From Deltaproteobacteria bacterium (GTDB lineage: Bacteria > Myxococcota_A > Polyangia > Polyangiales > Ga0077539), in contig JADJAE010000012.1 in NCBI GenBank assembly GCA_016704445.1, positions 62,001 through 126,000 on the forward strand: a stretch of 64,000 nucleotides of DNA, in the 5' to 3' direction. The notes under the pieces are model-generated. The model was not told where the DNA came from and made no database searches. It saw only the letters and a program-made list of their open reading frames with translations. This document shows positions 1 through 9,558 of this stretch, in pieces. Numbering within the stretch: position 1 is the first letter of the stretch; the number at the start of each line of letters is the position of its first letter. A program made the position numbers and the translations under genes.

Positions 1-300
<300 letters not shown>

Positions 301-444
301 CAGCCATTAGAGCAGCCTCACCGTCGCGAAGCGCGGGTCGCGAGGCCAGCCCGATGCGGTTCGTGGAATCGGCGGCTCCACCCGACCGGGTTCAACCGCT
401 CGACTCGGAGCGCAGGAGCGCGATTACGCATTGAGCTGGCGCCG

Positions 445-785
445 TCGTACGCCGTCGCTTCGCCCCGCCGAGAGGCGCAACCCGGTTCGGTTGGAGGTGG
501 CGCAGCCCGCGGCGTCCCGGGGTTTGGGCTTCCGCCGCCAGTCTAACGAAGGCGTGCGCGCGCTCGCGGGCGCCGGCCGCAATCCGATGGACCCCCGAGA
601 GGCGATTCTGGAGGGCCGGATCGGGTTCTGTGAAGCCCGCCGCAGGGGCGCCGCCTTCGTTAGACTGGGGTGCGGGCGAACGCCCAAACCCCAGGGACGC
701 CGTGGCGTTGCACCACCTCCAACCGAACCGGGTTGCGCATCTCGTGGGCTTCGCGACGGTGAGGCGCATTGGGCTGGCGCCGCGG
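445..785. repeat. Long imperfect palindrome, copy A
   Basis: The left arm (about 449-560) and right arm (about 655-770) are inverted copies. Both carry a CAACCCGGTTCGGTTGGAGG block followed by GGGGTTTGGGC, CCAGTCTAACGAAGG and a GC-rich inner part. The centre carries a non-palindromic piece resembling GAACCGAAACTCxATGGACC of copies B (5889-6256) and C (44555-44806), so all three belong to one family. Copy A is the most diverged and the left arm has a small deletion. Nearby 310-420 shows further fragments of arm sequence. The element is intergenic and has no credible gene. Function unknown; a MITE-like or REP-like element is possible. Confidence 0.75.
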
Positions 786-836
786 TCGCTCCCCACGATG
801 AGGTCAGGCATCAGGCGTAGGGGCGCCGGTCGCCGC

Positions 837-1625
837 TCAGAGCGTGCGTTGCAGCCAGTCGCTCGTGAGGCCGAGGACGCGGGCGGGGTGGCCGGTCTCG
901 GGCTCGAAGACGTTGAAGATGTGGCTCGCCCCGCCGAGGATCACCGACTCCCTCGGGAGCCCTGAGGGGCGGTTGAGGAAGTCCGACTCGTTGGCAGTGA
1001 AGTGGTCGAGCGAGCCGCGCAGTGAGAGGAAGGCTCCAGGGTACCTCGCGAGCGACGCATCGACGTCGACGCCGCGGAAGCTCTCGTAGAACGCCCGCTT
1101 CGTGGTGATCGTCTTCCAGTGGGGCCACTCCTGGGTGGCCTGTCCTTCGCGCAGCGCACGCTGGGCGGTCTCGCTGGCCGTCATCGCGGCCCACTGGTCG
1201 CCCGTGGGGCTCGCCCACACGACCATGGTGCGAAACCACTCCGGGTGCGCCGCGCCCACGACGATCGCCGTCGTCGCCCCGAGGCTCCAGCCGACCGCGC
1301 CGACGCGCCCGACCGCGACGCCGGGCTGCCTCGCGATGAAGCCATAGGCCTGCTCGGTGTCGGCCGTGCGCGTGTCGAAGGTCGAGTCGATGTCCGTTCG
1401 CTCGTAGTCCCCTTCGCCGCGGAAGTTGATGCGCAGGCTGGCGATGCCCTGCTCGGCCAGCGCCCACGCGAGGCGCTTCGTCAGCTTGCCGACAGAGTCC
1501 ATGTCATCGGCAAAGCCGTGCAGGAACAACACGGCCCGGCCGTCCCACGCGCCGCCCGGCTGCACCCACGCGCCGTGGAGCTCGGCGGAGATCGAGACCA
1601 TGCTCTCTTCGAACTTCGTGCTCAT
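837..1625 (-). CDS. Alpha/beta hydrolase (serine hydrolase)
   Basis: A 262-aa alpha/beta-hydrolase fold protein of the esterase/dienelactone hydrolase class, probably cytoplasmic because no signal peptide is seen. The oxyanion-side HGF motif lies near residue 36. The nucleophile elbow GWSLG puts the catalytic Ser at about 114. A later SLDHF (Asp) and GGASH (His) complete the triad. The ATG at 1625 is preferred over 1640 because GAGGGG sits just upstream of it. The neighbour upstream on the same strand is the metallo-hydrolase gene at 1690, 64 bases away. The substrate cannot be inferred. Confidence 0.82.
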   Translation of the reverse strand: MSTKFEESMVSISAELHGAWVQPGGAWDGRAVLFLHGFADDMDSVGKLTKRLAWALAEQGIASLRINFRGEGDYERTDIDSTFDTRTADTEQAYGFIARQPGVAVGRVGAVGWSLGATTAIVVGAAHPEWFRTMVVWASPTGDQWAAMTASETAQRALREGQATQEWPHWKTITTKRAFYESFRGVDVDASLARYPGAFLSLRGSLDHFTANESDFLNRPSGLPRESVILGGASHIFNVFEPETGHPARVLGLTSDWLQRTL

Positions 1626-1689
1626 GAGAAGACCCCTCATCGCTCATTCACTTCAAAGACCGATTCAACCGATATGGGCCGCAGGCGGC

Positions 1690-2541
1690 TCAGCCGAACC
1701 AGCGGTCGCCCTCCGGGGCGAAGACCACCACGCGCTCTCGAAGCCCCGGGGGAAGGCGGCTCTGCACCGCCTCGCGCACCCGCTCGGGCGAGGTTCCCTG
1801 ACCGAAGTGCATCAGCACCAGGGCCTCGTTGTTGAACCTCGGCGCCAGCTCGATCAGCTCGTCGAGGTGGAGGTGGAACTTGCGGCGGGCGTCCTCGACG
1901 CTGCGCGTGGAGTCCACGAAGGTGCACTCGAGCACCAGCACCCTGCTCTCCAGCAGCGAGGGCTCTGTATCCAGCACCCGGGAGAGCGTGTCGGTGGCGT
2001 AGGCGAGCTCGAGGCGCTCGTGCTCCTCGAAGAGGCCGCGGGCGCCCTGCTTGCGCAGCCGGGCGATCTCCTCGGGGGCCTTGCCGTGGTGCTCCGGGCG
2101 AAGCTTGGAGACCCGCCGCACGAACTGGTATCCCAGCGAGGGCACCGGGTGGTGGGTCTGGAAGGCGCGGACGAATACGGAGTTGCCAAGCGGGCGCTCG
2201 TCGCCGGGGCGCATGGGCACCAGCTCCACGTCGAGCTCGGCCCGGGCGAGCGCCGTGTGGGCCCGCAGCAGGTCGCGCACCGGCCCCTCGATCTCCGCGG
2301 GCAGGTAGATCGTGGCCCTCTTGCCACCGACCAGGCCGCGGATGTTGAGCAGTCCGGCCAGGCCGGCGACGTGGTCCAGGTGGCCGTGGCTGAGGAAGAA
2401 GCGGCCGACGGTGGCGAAGGAGCGGAGCGGCAAGCCCGCGTCGAGCAGCACGTCCAGCTCGGGGACGTGCAAGGTCGTATAGACGCCACCGACCGAAATG
2501 CCGCGAAGTGTATAGGGACCTGCCCGTACCTCGGTAATCAC
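1690..2541 (-). CDS. Metallo-beta-lactamase-fold hydrolase, RNase Z-like
   Basis: A 283-aa metallo-beta-lactamase-fold protein. The zinc motif HGHLDH is at about residues 52-57 after FFLS. A TDTL segment near residue 184 and a late MHFGQGT supply further possible ligands. The layout (no signal peptide, motif close to the N-terminus, Asp in the middle, His near the end) fits the RNase Z/ElaC-like branch, whose characterised members cut tRNA 3' trailers. It is shorter than typical RNase Z and I see no clear exosite arm, so phosphodiesterase or another hydrolase is possible. It may be co-transcribed with the hydrolase at 837. Confidence 0.72.
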   Translation of the reverse strand: MITEVRAGPYTLRGISVGGVYTTLHVPELDVLLDAGLPLRSFATVGRFFLSHGHLDHVAGLAGLLNIRGLVGGKRATIYLPAEIEGPVRDLLRAHTALARAELDVELVPMRPGDERPLGNSVFVRAFQTHHPVPSLGYQFVRRVSKLRPEHHGKAPEEIARLRKQGARGLFEEHERLELAYATDTLSRVLDTEPSLLESRVLVLECTFVDSTRSVEDARRKFHLHLDELIELAPRFNNEALVLMHFGQGTSPERVREAVQSRLPPGLRERVVVFAPEGDRWFG

Positions 2542-2756
2542 CGGCGCACCCTATGCGGTCCATTCCGCTCGCACCAGCCCGAGAAGGGGGCCGAGGGGCG
2601 CGTTGCCACCGCTCTGCCATCGAAGCTCCCGACCCCTATCGGATAGAAAACCCTTCGAGGGCGAAGCGCGGGACATCGGGCCTGACGCCCTGGGAGATAT
2701 TGGATGTCAGCAATGAAGAGCGCTGACGCCCCGCAAGGGAGCGTCGAGTCCGAACC

Positions 2757-4973
2757 GTGGAGTCGATGAGCATGGATCGTGGGGCCTTCAGCGGTGGATC
2801 GCCGGGCGCGACGCGTCCGAGGCGGACGCCCGCCGCGATGCAGGAGGCTCCGGGGATCAGGTTTCGTCGCGACGCAAGGGAGGCCTTCGAAGGCGCCGAG
2901 CCGTCGATGCGGGCCGACGCGAGCGCCGCGCTCGAGATGCTCTCGGCGGGCTTCGAGGTCTCGTGGTTTCGCCCGCTGGGGCCGCGGCTCTGGGCGGCCG
3001 TGATCAAGCCCTCGGAGGCCCTGGGCGAGGACTTCGGACTACGGCAGGAGTGCTACGTCGTCGGGCACGGGCTCCCCAGGGACTTCAACGAGAAGACCCT
3101 CCTCCAGGCGCCTCCGCCCGACGCGGGCTTCCACGTCGATCCGAAGGTGCGCTTCGTCGTCTCGGGCACTCCGCTCGCGGCCGCCGCCTGCGCCGCGTGG
3201 TCGGCGCGCAGCCGGACCAGCGTCGTGGTCGTCTCGCCCAACGCCCGCCACCGCGCCGTCTCCGCGGAGGACCATCTCTACAAGCTCCTCGGATCATCGA
3301 ACCGCCGCCGCGACCTCTTCGCAGAACCGGGACCCGTTCGGTGTCCGTCGGAGTTCTTCGGGCGCGAGTCCGTCGTCCACGAGGTGCTCACCCACATCCT
3401 CGCGGGGAGCCCGGTCGGCGTCTTCGGCCTCCGTCGAATCGGGAAGAGCTCGCTGCTGAGCCACGTCGAGGGACTTCTCGAGAGCGACGACACCTCGGTC
3501 ACCGCGACGTCCTTCCTGCTCGGCAACACCGCCCGCCTGGGGGCCGGGCGCTGGTGGCTCGCCGCGTCGGACATGCTGGCCGCCTGGCAGCAGAAGCTCA
3601 TCCGCTTCGCGCTGAAGTGCGACTCGAAGATCAGGCCCAAGGCGGAGGCCTTCTCAGCGGCCATCAAGGGCAACGTCACGGATGCGAGGAAGCTCGCCTC
3701 GGCCTTCGAGAAGGACGTCCGGGGATTGCTCAAGGCCGCCGAGGCGCTGGCCAGGGAGAGCGAGAGGCCCTCCTTCAGGCTCGTCTGCTTCCTCGATGAG
3801 TTCGACCATCTCTATCCGGCAGGGGCCCACTGCGGCTACTGGCGAGAGGACTTCTTCACGCTCTGGAACACCATCCACAACGTGCGGTGCTCGCTCGATC
3901 ACCCCGACCGCCTCACCTTCGTGGTCGGCGGGGTCAACCCGGCCGGGGTGGAGCACGGCACCTGGCTTCATCAGCCCAATCCCCTCTTCGAGACCCACGC
4001 GGTGTTCCTGGGCCCGATGCCACCGGACGAGGCGGCCGGGCTGCTGACGGACATCGGTCGTCGCATGGGACTCGCGTTCACCCGCGAGGCGACCGACGCG
4101 GCCTACTCCCTGGTAGGCGGCTATCCCCACCTGCTGAGGAAGCTCGGCACGCAGCTCCACAAGGAGAACCTCGGTCGGGGATCGAGCGTCGACGTCACGC
4201 CGCACCGGGTGGTCGGCGCGTTCAAGAAGTCCAAGCGCTCCTTCCTGTCGCAGATCGAGTGGACCCTCGGTCACCTCACGAGCGTCGCCCCCGAGGAGGT
4301 GAAGCTCCTCAGGGACCTCGCGACGGGCGGACCGCAGGCCTATGTCGACCTCTGGGGAGGGGTCGAGAACCGCGAGACCTTCGCCCATCACCTGGAGCGA
4401 TATGGCCTCATCGAGTTCGACGACGACCGCCCGGCGGTCGCCACGCCGGTGATCCTGGAGGCCATCAGACGCCCCCTCCCGAGCGAGTTCGAGGAGCAGT
4501 TCAGGCTGCTGAAGGAGCTGGTCGACTCGGTGGAGGACGCCCTGCGGCGGAGGCTCTCGGCGGACCTCTCGGTCACCGCCCCGGAGGCGGAGCGCGGCGG
4601 GGCCGGCGCGGGGCACTCCGCGGAGGAGGCGCTGCACGCGCTGATCAACGCCATTCCGTCGGACGCCAAGAACCGGGCGCTGACGCGGCAGCAGCTGCTC
4701 GACATCGGCGCCTCGTCGGGAATCGGCGCCGTGCTGGAGTCCCTCGGCTGGAACGACTACGAGATCCTGCTGGCGAAGTTCTTCGACGCCATCGCGTGGT
4801 TCGGCCCCGCCATGGAGCGCGCGGAGCGGCTGAGGTTCATCCGGGACCGGGCGAACGAGTGCCACCTCGTGAGGCACAACAACCGTATCGAGCTGAAGGC
4901 CCTGATCGCGCGCGACGGCTTCGCGGAGGTGTTTCGGCGCATCGCCGACGTGCGGGAGATGTGCTCCCGATGA
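2757..4973 (+). CDS. STAND/AAA-like NTPase with possible C-terminal HEPN-like motif
   Basis: A 738-aa protein from a GTG start; ATG codons at 2766 and 2772 are alternatives. Residues 1-195 form an unrecognised N-terminal domain. The NTPase module follows: an FFGRE lead-in as in STAND-type ATPases, Walker A GLRRIGKS at 224-231 and Walker B LVCFLDEF with D347-E348. A winged-helix-like segment lies at about 490-570. The last 110 residues are helical and contain FIRDRANECH, giving R696...H703. That spacing resembles the Rx4-6H catalytic motif of HEPN RNases, which is a hypothesis only. The stop overlaps the start of the EamA transporter by ATGA, so both are one translational unit. NTPase assignment is firm; role (possibly defence or signalling) is open. 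Confidence 0.7.
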   Translation: MESMSMDRGAFSGGSPGATRPRRTPAAMQEAPGIRFRRDAREAFEGAEPSMRADASAALEMLSAGFEVSWFRPLGPRLWAAVIKPSEALGEDFGLRQECYVVGHGLPRDFNEKTLLQAPPPDAGFHVDPKVRFVVSGTPLAAAACAAWSARSRTSVVVVSPNARHRAVSAEDHLYKLLGSSNRRRDLFAEPGPVRCPSEFFGRESVVHEVLTHILAGSPVGVFGLRRIGKSSLLSHVEGLLESDDTSVTATSFLLGNTARLGAGRWWLAASDMLAAWQQKLIRFALKCDSKIRPKAEAFSAAIKGNVTDARKLASAFEKDVRGLLKAAEALARESERPSFRLVCFLDEFDHLYPAGAHCGYWREDFFTLWNTIHNVRCSLDHPDRLTFVVGGVNPAGVEHGTWLHQPNPLFETHAVFLGPMPPDEAAGLLTDIGRRMGLAFTREATDAAYSLVGGYPHLLRKLGTQLHKENLGRGSSVDVTPHRVVGAFKKSKRSFLSQIEWTLGHLTSVAPEEVKLLRDLATGGPQAYVDLWGGVENRETFAHHLERYGLIEFDDDRPAVATPVILEAIRRPLPSEFEEQFRLLKELVDSVEDALRRRLSADLSVTAPEAERGGAGAGHSAEEALHALINAIPSDAKNRALTRQQLLDIGASSGIGAVLESLGWNDYEILLAKFFDAIAWFGPAMERAERLRFIRDRANECHLVRHNNRIELKALIARDGFAEVFRRIADVREMCSR

Positions 4974-5860
4974 GCTGGATCCTCTATGGGGTCGCGAGCC
5001 CGGCGGTGTTCGCGGCGGTCAACCACCTCGACGCGCACATCGTCAACAAGCAGGTGAAGGGCCCGGAGGCGATGCCGCTCTACACGGCGATCGTCGTGTT
5101 CGTGCTGAGCGTTGTGGCGTTTCTTGCCGCCGGGCTCCCCAACCTGGGGCTCTCCGGCGTCGTCATCACGCTCTCAGGCTTCATCCTGATGATGGCCTAT
5201 GTCTTCTACTTCCGCGCCATCGCCGTAGGGGACGCGGCCTTCGTCGCCGCGATGATACAGGTGAGCGCGCTGTTCACCCTGGTCCTGTCTGTCGTCTTCC
5301 TGCATGAGCGGCTGAGCGCGTCGCGCTGGATCGGGTTCTTCCTGATCATGGGCGCGGCGATCGCCCTCTCGCTCAAGTCCGTCGATGGCAAGCTACGGCT
5401 CGGCAAGGCGTTCTGGCCGATGATGATGGCCAACCTCTGCTGGGCGGCGGCGGCGGTCATCGTCAAGCAGGCCTTCGCCACAAGGACCTTCCTGCCCATC
5501 CTCGCGTATGAGGGCTTCGGCGTGGCCCTCGGTGGGGTCGCCATCGCCAGCTCCCGCACCGTCCGTCAGGCGTTTCGCACCAGCATCCGCGAGTCCGGAC
5601 GCCGGGTGATCCTGCTGGTCTTCGCGAACGAGGGACTGAGCTTCCTGGGCAAGGCCCTCTTCTTCCTGGGGATCTCCCTCGGACCGGTGGCGATCGTCTC
5701 GGCGCTGGGAGGGGTCCAGCCCTTCTTCTCCATCGGCTACGGGTACGTCCTCGCGTTCTTCCTCCCGCAGGTCTTCCCGAAGCCCGAGGGAGGGAGAGAC
5801 CTCCTGCAGCGGCTGTTTCTCTCGGGCTTGCTCGTCGCGGGAATCTGGCTCTGCCGGTAA
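4970..5860 (+). CDS. EamA/DMT-family transporter
   Basis: A 296-aa integral membrane protein with about ten hydrophobic helices in two halves, the usual drug/metabolite transporter (EamA) layout. The end of the first half has the typical signature: hydrophobic helix, then EAM-like FLHERLSASRWIGFFLIMGA around residues 105-125. The start ATG at 4970 overlaps the TGA of the preceding NTPase gene, so translation is coupled. The substrate is unknown. Pairing with a large NTPase is unusual, because DMT transporters need no ATP. Confidence 0.82.
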   Translation: MSWILYGVASPAVFAAVNHLDAHIVNKQVKGPEAMPLYTAIVVFVLSVVAFLAAGLPNLGLSGVVITLSGFILMMAYVFYFRAIAVGDAAFVAAMIQVSALFTLVLSVVFLHERLSASRWIGFFLIMGAAIALSLKSVDGKLRLGKAFWPMMMANLCWAAAAVIVKQAFATRTFLPILAYEGFGVALGGVAIASSRTVRQAFRTSIRESGRRVILLVFANEGLSFLGKALFFLGISLGPVAIVSALGGVQPFFSIGYGYVLAFFLPQVFPKPEGGRDLLQRLFLSGLLVAGIWLCR

Positions 5861-5888
5861 GGGGGGCGATCGACCGCTCCCTACAGCC

Positions 5889-6256
5889 CTTTCAAGGTGC
5901 CGATGCGTCCGTCGCCGCGTGTTTCAACACTATCGATTCTACAGATCTCGGACGGGGTGCAACCCGCCGCGTCGCTGGGGTTCGGGCGTTGGCCCTCACC
6001 CCAGGCAATAACAGGACGGCGCCCCGGGCACTGCCCGGGGCTGGCGAACCGAAACTCCATGGACCATCCGGAAGCTTCGATCGAGGCCGCGAGGGCTGGA
6101 ACGAATCGGCGTCCCTGTTCGACAGCCCCGGGCAGTGCCCGGGCGCCGTCCTGTTGCCTGGGGTGAGGCCCCGCACGCGGCGGGCTGCCACGCTCAACGA
6201 TGTGTAGAAGGAAAGGGTTTCAACACGCGGCGACGGGCGCATCGGCACCTTGAAAG
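5889..6256. repeat. Long imperfect palindrome, copy B
   Basis: This fills the 427-base gap between 5861 and 6287. The outer ends TTTCAAGGTGCCGATGCG (5890) and its complement (ending 6255) pair, as do CGTCGCCGCGTGTT, CACCCCAGGCAATAACAGG and the inner CCCGGGCACTGCCCGGG type hairpins. The whole element folds into arms of about 150 bases with interruptions. The central unpaired part GAACCGAAACTCCATGGACC is nearly the same as in copy C. ORFs on both strands inside it are mirror products of the palindrome and are not called. It lies between converging genes, so it may act as a bidirectional terminator as well as being a mobile-type repeat. Confidence 0.85.
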
Positions 6257-6287
6257 AGCTGGACGCTCCCACCCAGCGCGCCGGAGA

Positions 6288-7682
6288 TCAGCCCCGGCCC
6301 CGCCGTCGACGCCTCACCGCGGCCAGGAGCGCCGCGCCCAGCAGGAGCCCCCACGGTCCGCGCGCGGCGGGCTCGCTCCCCACCACGCCGCAGCCGCAGC
6401 CGCCCTCCTCCGCCGCGGTGGGCCCCACGGGGTCGAGCTCGCTCGGATCAGGCTCGTCGTTGCCCACATCCTCGAACTCCACCACGTCCTCCTCGCCCGC
6501 GTCCTCCTCGACCCCAGCGTCGTCGATCCCGCCCGCATCGTCAATGCCGACATCAATGCCGACATCAATGCCGACATCACTGCCGACATCATTGCCGACA
6601 TCATTGCCGACATCACTGCCGACATCGGTGACCGCGCCCGCGTCGGGGCGCGTCCCGGCGTCCGTCCCGCAGGCGCCCTCGTCGACCATGCCGTCGCAGT
6701 CGTCGTCGAGCCGGTTGCAGCTCTCCGCCCTCGGGACCACCTGACCCGAGCAGCCGCCCCACGCGCCCGCGGCGCAGGTCTGCGTCCCCCCGCGGCAGAT
6801 GCCCCGGCCGGAGGTCCCCGCCGGACCCGTGTAGCAGCTACGGCTGAGACCATCGTCCACCCGGCCGTCGCAGTCGTCGTCGCGGTTGTTGCAGCCCTCC
6901 GCGCTCGGAACCACCTGCCCCGAGCACGAGCGCCACGCTCCCGCACCACAGGTCTGCGTGCCGTTGCGGCAGACACTCCGTCCCGCCGTTCCCGAGGGGC
7001 CCGTGTAGCAGCTACGGCTGAGACCGTCGTCCACCCGGCCGTCGCAGTCGTCGTCGCGGTTGTTGCACGTCTCCGCACTCGCCACGCACGCGCACGTCGC
7101 CCCAAGGCTCGCCCCATAGGCTCCCTGGTCGGTCCACGCGCCGGGCGAGCTGGTGCAGCGGCCCCGGTACGAGTCGATGGAGGCGCTCGTGCGCCGCCAG
7201 CCGAAGTGCAGGTGCGGCCCGGTGGAGTTGCCCGAGCTCGCCGAGCGGCCGATCGCCTGACCGCAGCGCACCCGCTGCCCCCGCGACACCATCAGCGAGT
7301 TGAGCTGCATGTGGCAGAAGATCGTGTACGCCCCGTCCGAGTGGCGGATCTGCACGTAGTTGCCGCAGCGACCGCCGCAGCTGTTGCCCAGTCCGCCGTA
7401 GTTGGCGCAGCCGTTGTTGGTCGCCGAAACCACCCCGTCGGCGCTCGCCAGCACCGTGGTGCCCAGCGGCACCGGGAAGTCCGTCCCCGAGTGGCCGTCG
7501 TAGCAGCGGCTGCCGCAGTTGTAGTCGCGACAGCCCGATGAGCCGCCGTTGTTGTCGTAGCCGTAGCGCACCGACGGCGCCGAACCGAGCGGACGGCGGT
7601 GGCGCACCTGCGCCGAGGCCCCCACCGACAGCAGCCCGAGGCAACAACCCACCACCCAGGCGCGCGTCGCCCGGCGGCTCAT
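6288..7682 (-). CDS. Exported M23 metallopeptidase with MopE-like repeats and MYXO-CTERM-type tail
   Basis: A 464-aa protein. The start at 7682 gives an ATGA overlap with the upstream lipoprotein gene and a clean signal peptide ending ASAQ near residue 25. The M23 (LytM) domain shows HSGTD (H64, D68), H124 and GPHLHF (H157, H159), the complete zinc and catalytic set, so peptidoglycan endopeptidase activity is expected. Three CN(x)(x)DDDCDG(x)VD blocks follow, like the MopE metal-binding motif. Next is a DVGxDVG low-complexity stretch, then GCGCGVVG, a hydrophobic helix and an Arg-rich end, the form of a MYXO-CTERM sorting signal. It is therefore probably surface-anchored. Last gene of the operon that starts at 11711. 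Confidence 0.88.
   Translation of the reverse strand: MSRRATRAWVVGCCLGLLSVGASAQVRHRRPLGSAPSVRYGYDNNGGSSGCRDYNCGSRCYDGHSGTDFPVPLGTTVLASADGVVSATNNGCANYGGLGNSCGGRCGNYVQIRHSDGAYTIFCHMQLNSLMVSRGQRVRCGQAIGRSASSGNSTGPHLHFGWRRTSASIDSYRGRCTSSPGAWTDQGAYGASLGATCACVASAETCNNRDDDCDGRVDDGLSRSCYTGPSGTAGRSVCRNGTQTCGAGAWRSCSGQVVPSAEGCNNRDDDCDGRVDDGLSRSCYTGPAGTSGRGICRGGTQTCAAGAWGGCSGQVVPRAESCNRLDDDCDGMVDEGACGTDAGTRPDAGAVTDVGSDVGNDVGNDVGSDVGIDVGIDVGIDDAGGIDDAGVEEDAGEEDVVEFEDVGNDEPDPSELDPVGPTAAEEGGCGCGVVGSEPAARGPWGLLLGAALLAAVRRRRRGRG
6546..6629. repeat. 12-bp tandem repeat inside the M23 gene, 7 units
   Basis: Seven consecutive units of GCCGACATCNNT read on the plus strand. On the coding strand they give a repeating (x)DVG(N/S/I)DVG peptide. 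The unit is a multiple of three, so copy-number change alters only linker length. The repeat separates the MopE-like motifs from the anchor region. Confidence 0.9.
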
Positions 7683-8524
7683 CGCGCCGACTCCAGGTCG
7701 CCCGCCGTCCATCGCAGCAGCGCGCCGTCACGGTGGGCCAGCACGCTGCGCCCGTCGGCCGACAGCACCGGGTGGCGCACGCCAGGGATGGAGCGACGAG
7801 GCGTTCCGTCGAGGCCCAGCGAGTGCACGCCCGTCTCGTTCTCGAAGACCAGCGCATCGCCAAAAACCACCGGCGCGTTGGGACCCATCGGCAGCGGGCT
7901 TCCCGGCGGGAGCACCCACGGCCGCGGAGCCTCCTGCCCCCTCACCCGGAAGAGCGCGGGGTGGCCCTCGGGGCTCGCCACCACCACCACCTCGCTCCCA
8001 TCGGGAGAGAGCGCCGGGCACCACGCGGGCACCAGACCCGGCGCCATCGCCGTCGCCACCCCGGTGCGAAGGTCGAGGCGCACCAGGGAGAGCATCGGAG
8101 GATCGCCACGGGTGTACGCCACGGCCGTGCCCCGGGCGTCCAGGCTCAATGGGCCGAAGACCTCCCGGTCGAGCTCCACCGCCGGAGCGTCGGGCGACTC
8201 CCGGCGGGTCAGCGTGTGCGCCGTGGTGATCGTCAACACCGCCGTCGTCCCGGGGATCCACCGCGCCTCCAGCACGTCGCCGCCCCGCCACGGCCGCCGC
8301 CCCGCCCTGGTCAGCCAGGACGGGCTCAGCACCCGGTCGGCGTCCGACTCGGGCTCCGCGGGCAGCTCCCGGCCCACAAGCGCGTCGCCGTTGGCGGCCA
8401 CGTCCAGCACCACCTCCGTCGACGCCCGGTAGGAGAGCGCCTCCGCCGGCCGAGGCGCCTCCGTCGTGCGAGCGCAGCCAGCCACCGCCATCGCCGCCCC
8501 GAGGATCATCGCCGCCGTCTTCAT
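7679..8524 (-). CDS. Lipoprotein with beta-propeller-like (TolB/WD40-type) repeats
   Basis: A 281-aa protein with a lipoprotein signal peptide; lipobox AVAGC puts the acylated Cys near residue 17. The remainder has repeating segments such as LSPDGSEVVVV, LDARGTAVAYTRG and LSADGRSVLAH, the LSPDGxxxA pattern of TolB/PD40 propellers. The start overlaps the rsgA stop by 4 bases and the stop overlaps the M23 peptidase start by 4 bases. The coupling suggests an envelope-sensing or scaffold role next to the peptidase. No enzymatic motif was seen. Confidence 0.75.
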   Translation of the reverse strand: MKTAAMILGAAMAVAGCARTTEAPRPAEALSYRASTEVVLDVAANGDALVGRELPAEPESDADRVLSPSWLTRAGRRPWRGGDVLEARWIPGTTAVLTITTAHTLTRRESPDAPAVELDREVFGPLSLDARGTAVAYTRGDPPMLSLVRLDLRTGVATAMAPGLVPAWCPALSPDGSEVVVVASPEGHPALFRVRGQEAPRPWVLPPGSPLPMGPNAPVVFGDALVFENETGVHSLGLDGTPRRSIPGVRHPVLSADGRSVLAHRDGALLRWTAGDLESAR

Positions 8525-9558
8525 CCGCGTCGCCCCTTCTTCGCCTTCAACGCCAGCTTCGCGGCGCGCTCGGCCCGCAGCACCGCCTGCTGGTTGAGCT
8601 CGTCCCGCAGGGTCACCCAGGAGCGCACCCGCTCGGGGGCGAGGGTGCCCGCCCTAACCCCGTCGCGCACCGCGCAGTCGGGCGAGGTCATGTGATCGCA
8701 GTCGGTGAAGCGACACCCCAACGCCGCCTCGCTCACCTCCTGGAACATCGCGTCGAGCGCGGCGAGCGTCCCATCGTCCGCCCAGGGTTCGAGGCCGCGC
8801 ATCCCGGGGGTGTCGACCACCACCCCGGCCCCGGGGACCACGAACATCTCCCGGTGCGTCGTCGTGTGACGGCCCTTGTTGTCGAAGGACCGCACCGCCC
8901 CGGTGGAGGCCCGCTCCCCTCCCATCAGGGCGTTGACCAGGGTGCTCTTGCCCACCCCCGAGGAGCCCACCAGCGCCACCGTCGAGCCCGCGGGGATCAG
9001 CGCCCGCAGAGCGTCCATCCCCTCGCCGGTGCGGGCGCTCACCACCACCGTGGGAGCCAGCGCCTCGGCCTGGCGGCGGTAGCTGGCCACGTCGGAGCAC
9101 TGGTCGGCCTTGGTCAGCACCAGCGTGGTCGCGGCGCCGCTCGTGGCCAGCGCCAGCAGGTAGCGCTCCAGACGGCGGTGGTTGAAGTCCCCGTCGAGCC
9201 CGGTCGCCACCAGCACCCGGTCGATGTTGGCCGCGATCACCTGGGCCCGGGTCTCCTGCCCGGAGGCGTGACGGACGAACTGCGTCCGCCGCGGGAGCAG
9301 CCGCTGCACGGCCCAGTCGCCCGCGAGATCGGGGGCGCGCGCCAGCACCCAGTCGCCCACCGCGGGAGGCTCGGAGAGCGCCGCGGCCAGAGGGCCGTTG
9401 CGCACGCCCTCGCGGGTCCAGAGGGTGACCGCGATGCCGTGCGAGGCAGCCACCCGGGCGGGCAGGAGGTCGGACTCGTCGGGGCCGATGGAGCTCGCGA
9501 GCTCCGCCGTCCAGCCCAGGCCGACGAGCGGGTCGGTGGTCGAGAGGGGGGTGCTCAT
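8521..9558 (-). CDS. rsgA: Small ribosomal subunit biogenesis GTPase RsgA
   Basis: A 345-aa circularly permuted GTPase. The motif order is LTKADQ (G4), then GSSGVGKSTLVNAL (G1/P-loop), then VDTPGMRG (G3), which is diagnostic for the YjeQ/RsgA family. The C-terminal zinc motif CRFTDCDH followed by a Cys after five residues is intact. The family helps late maturation of the 30S subunit and hydrolyses GTP on the ribosome. An N-terminal OB-fold-like part precedes the GTPase. It lies between a sensor kinase gene (4-base overlap) and a lipoprotein gene (4-base overlap), an unusual setting for this housekeeping gene. Confidence 0.95.
   Translation of the reverse strand: MSTPLSTTDPLVGLGWTAELASSIGPDESDLLPARVAASHGIAVTLWTREGVRNGPLAAALSEPPAVGDWVLARAPDLAGDWAVQRLLPRRTQFVRHASGQETRAQVIAANIDRVLVATGLDGDFNHRRLERYLLALATSGAATTLVLTKADQCSDVASYRRQAEALAPTVVVSARTGEGMDALRALIPAGSTVALVGSSGVGKSTLVNALMGGERASTGAVRSFDNKGRHTTTHREMFVVPGAGVVVDTPGMRGLEPWADDGTLAALDAMFQEVSEAALGCRFTDCDHMTSPDCAVRDGVRAGTLAPERVRSWVTLRDELNQQAVLRAERAAKLALKAKKGRRG

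Noticed and set aside
5892..6272. 126-aa and related ORFs inside palindrome B
   Set aside because: Both strands give mirror-like ORFs because of the inverted repeat; no ribosome site and no family.
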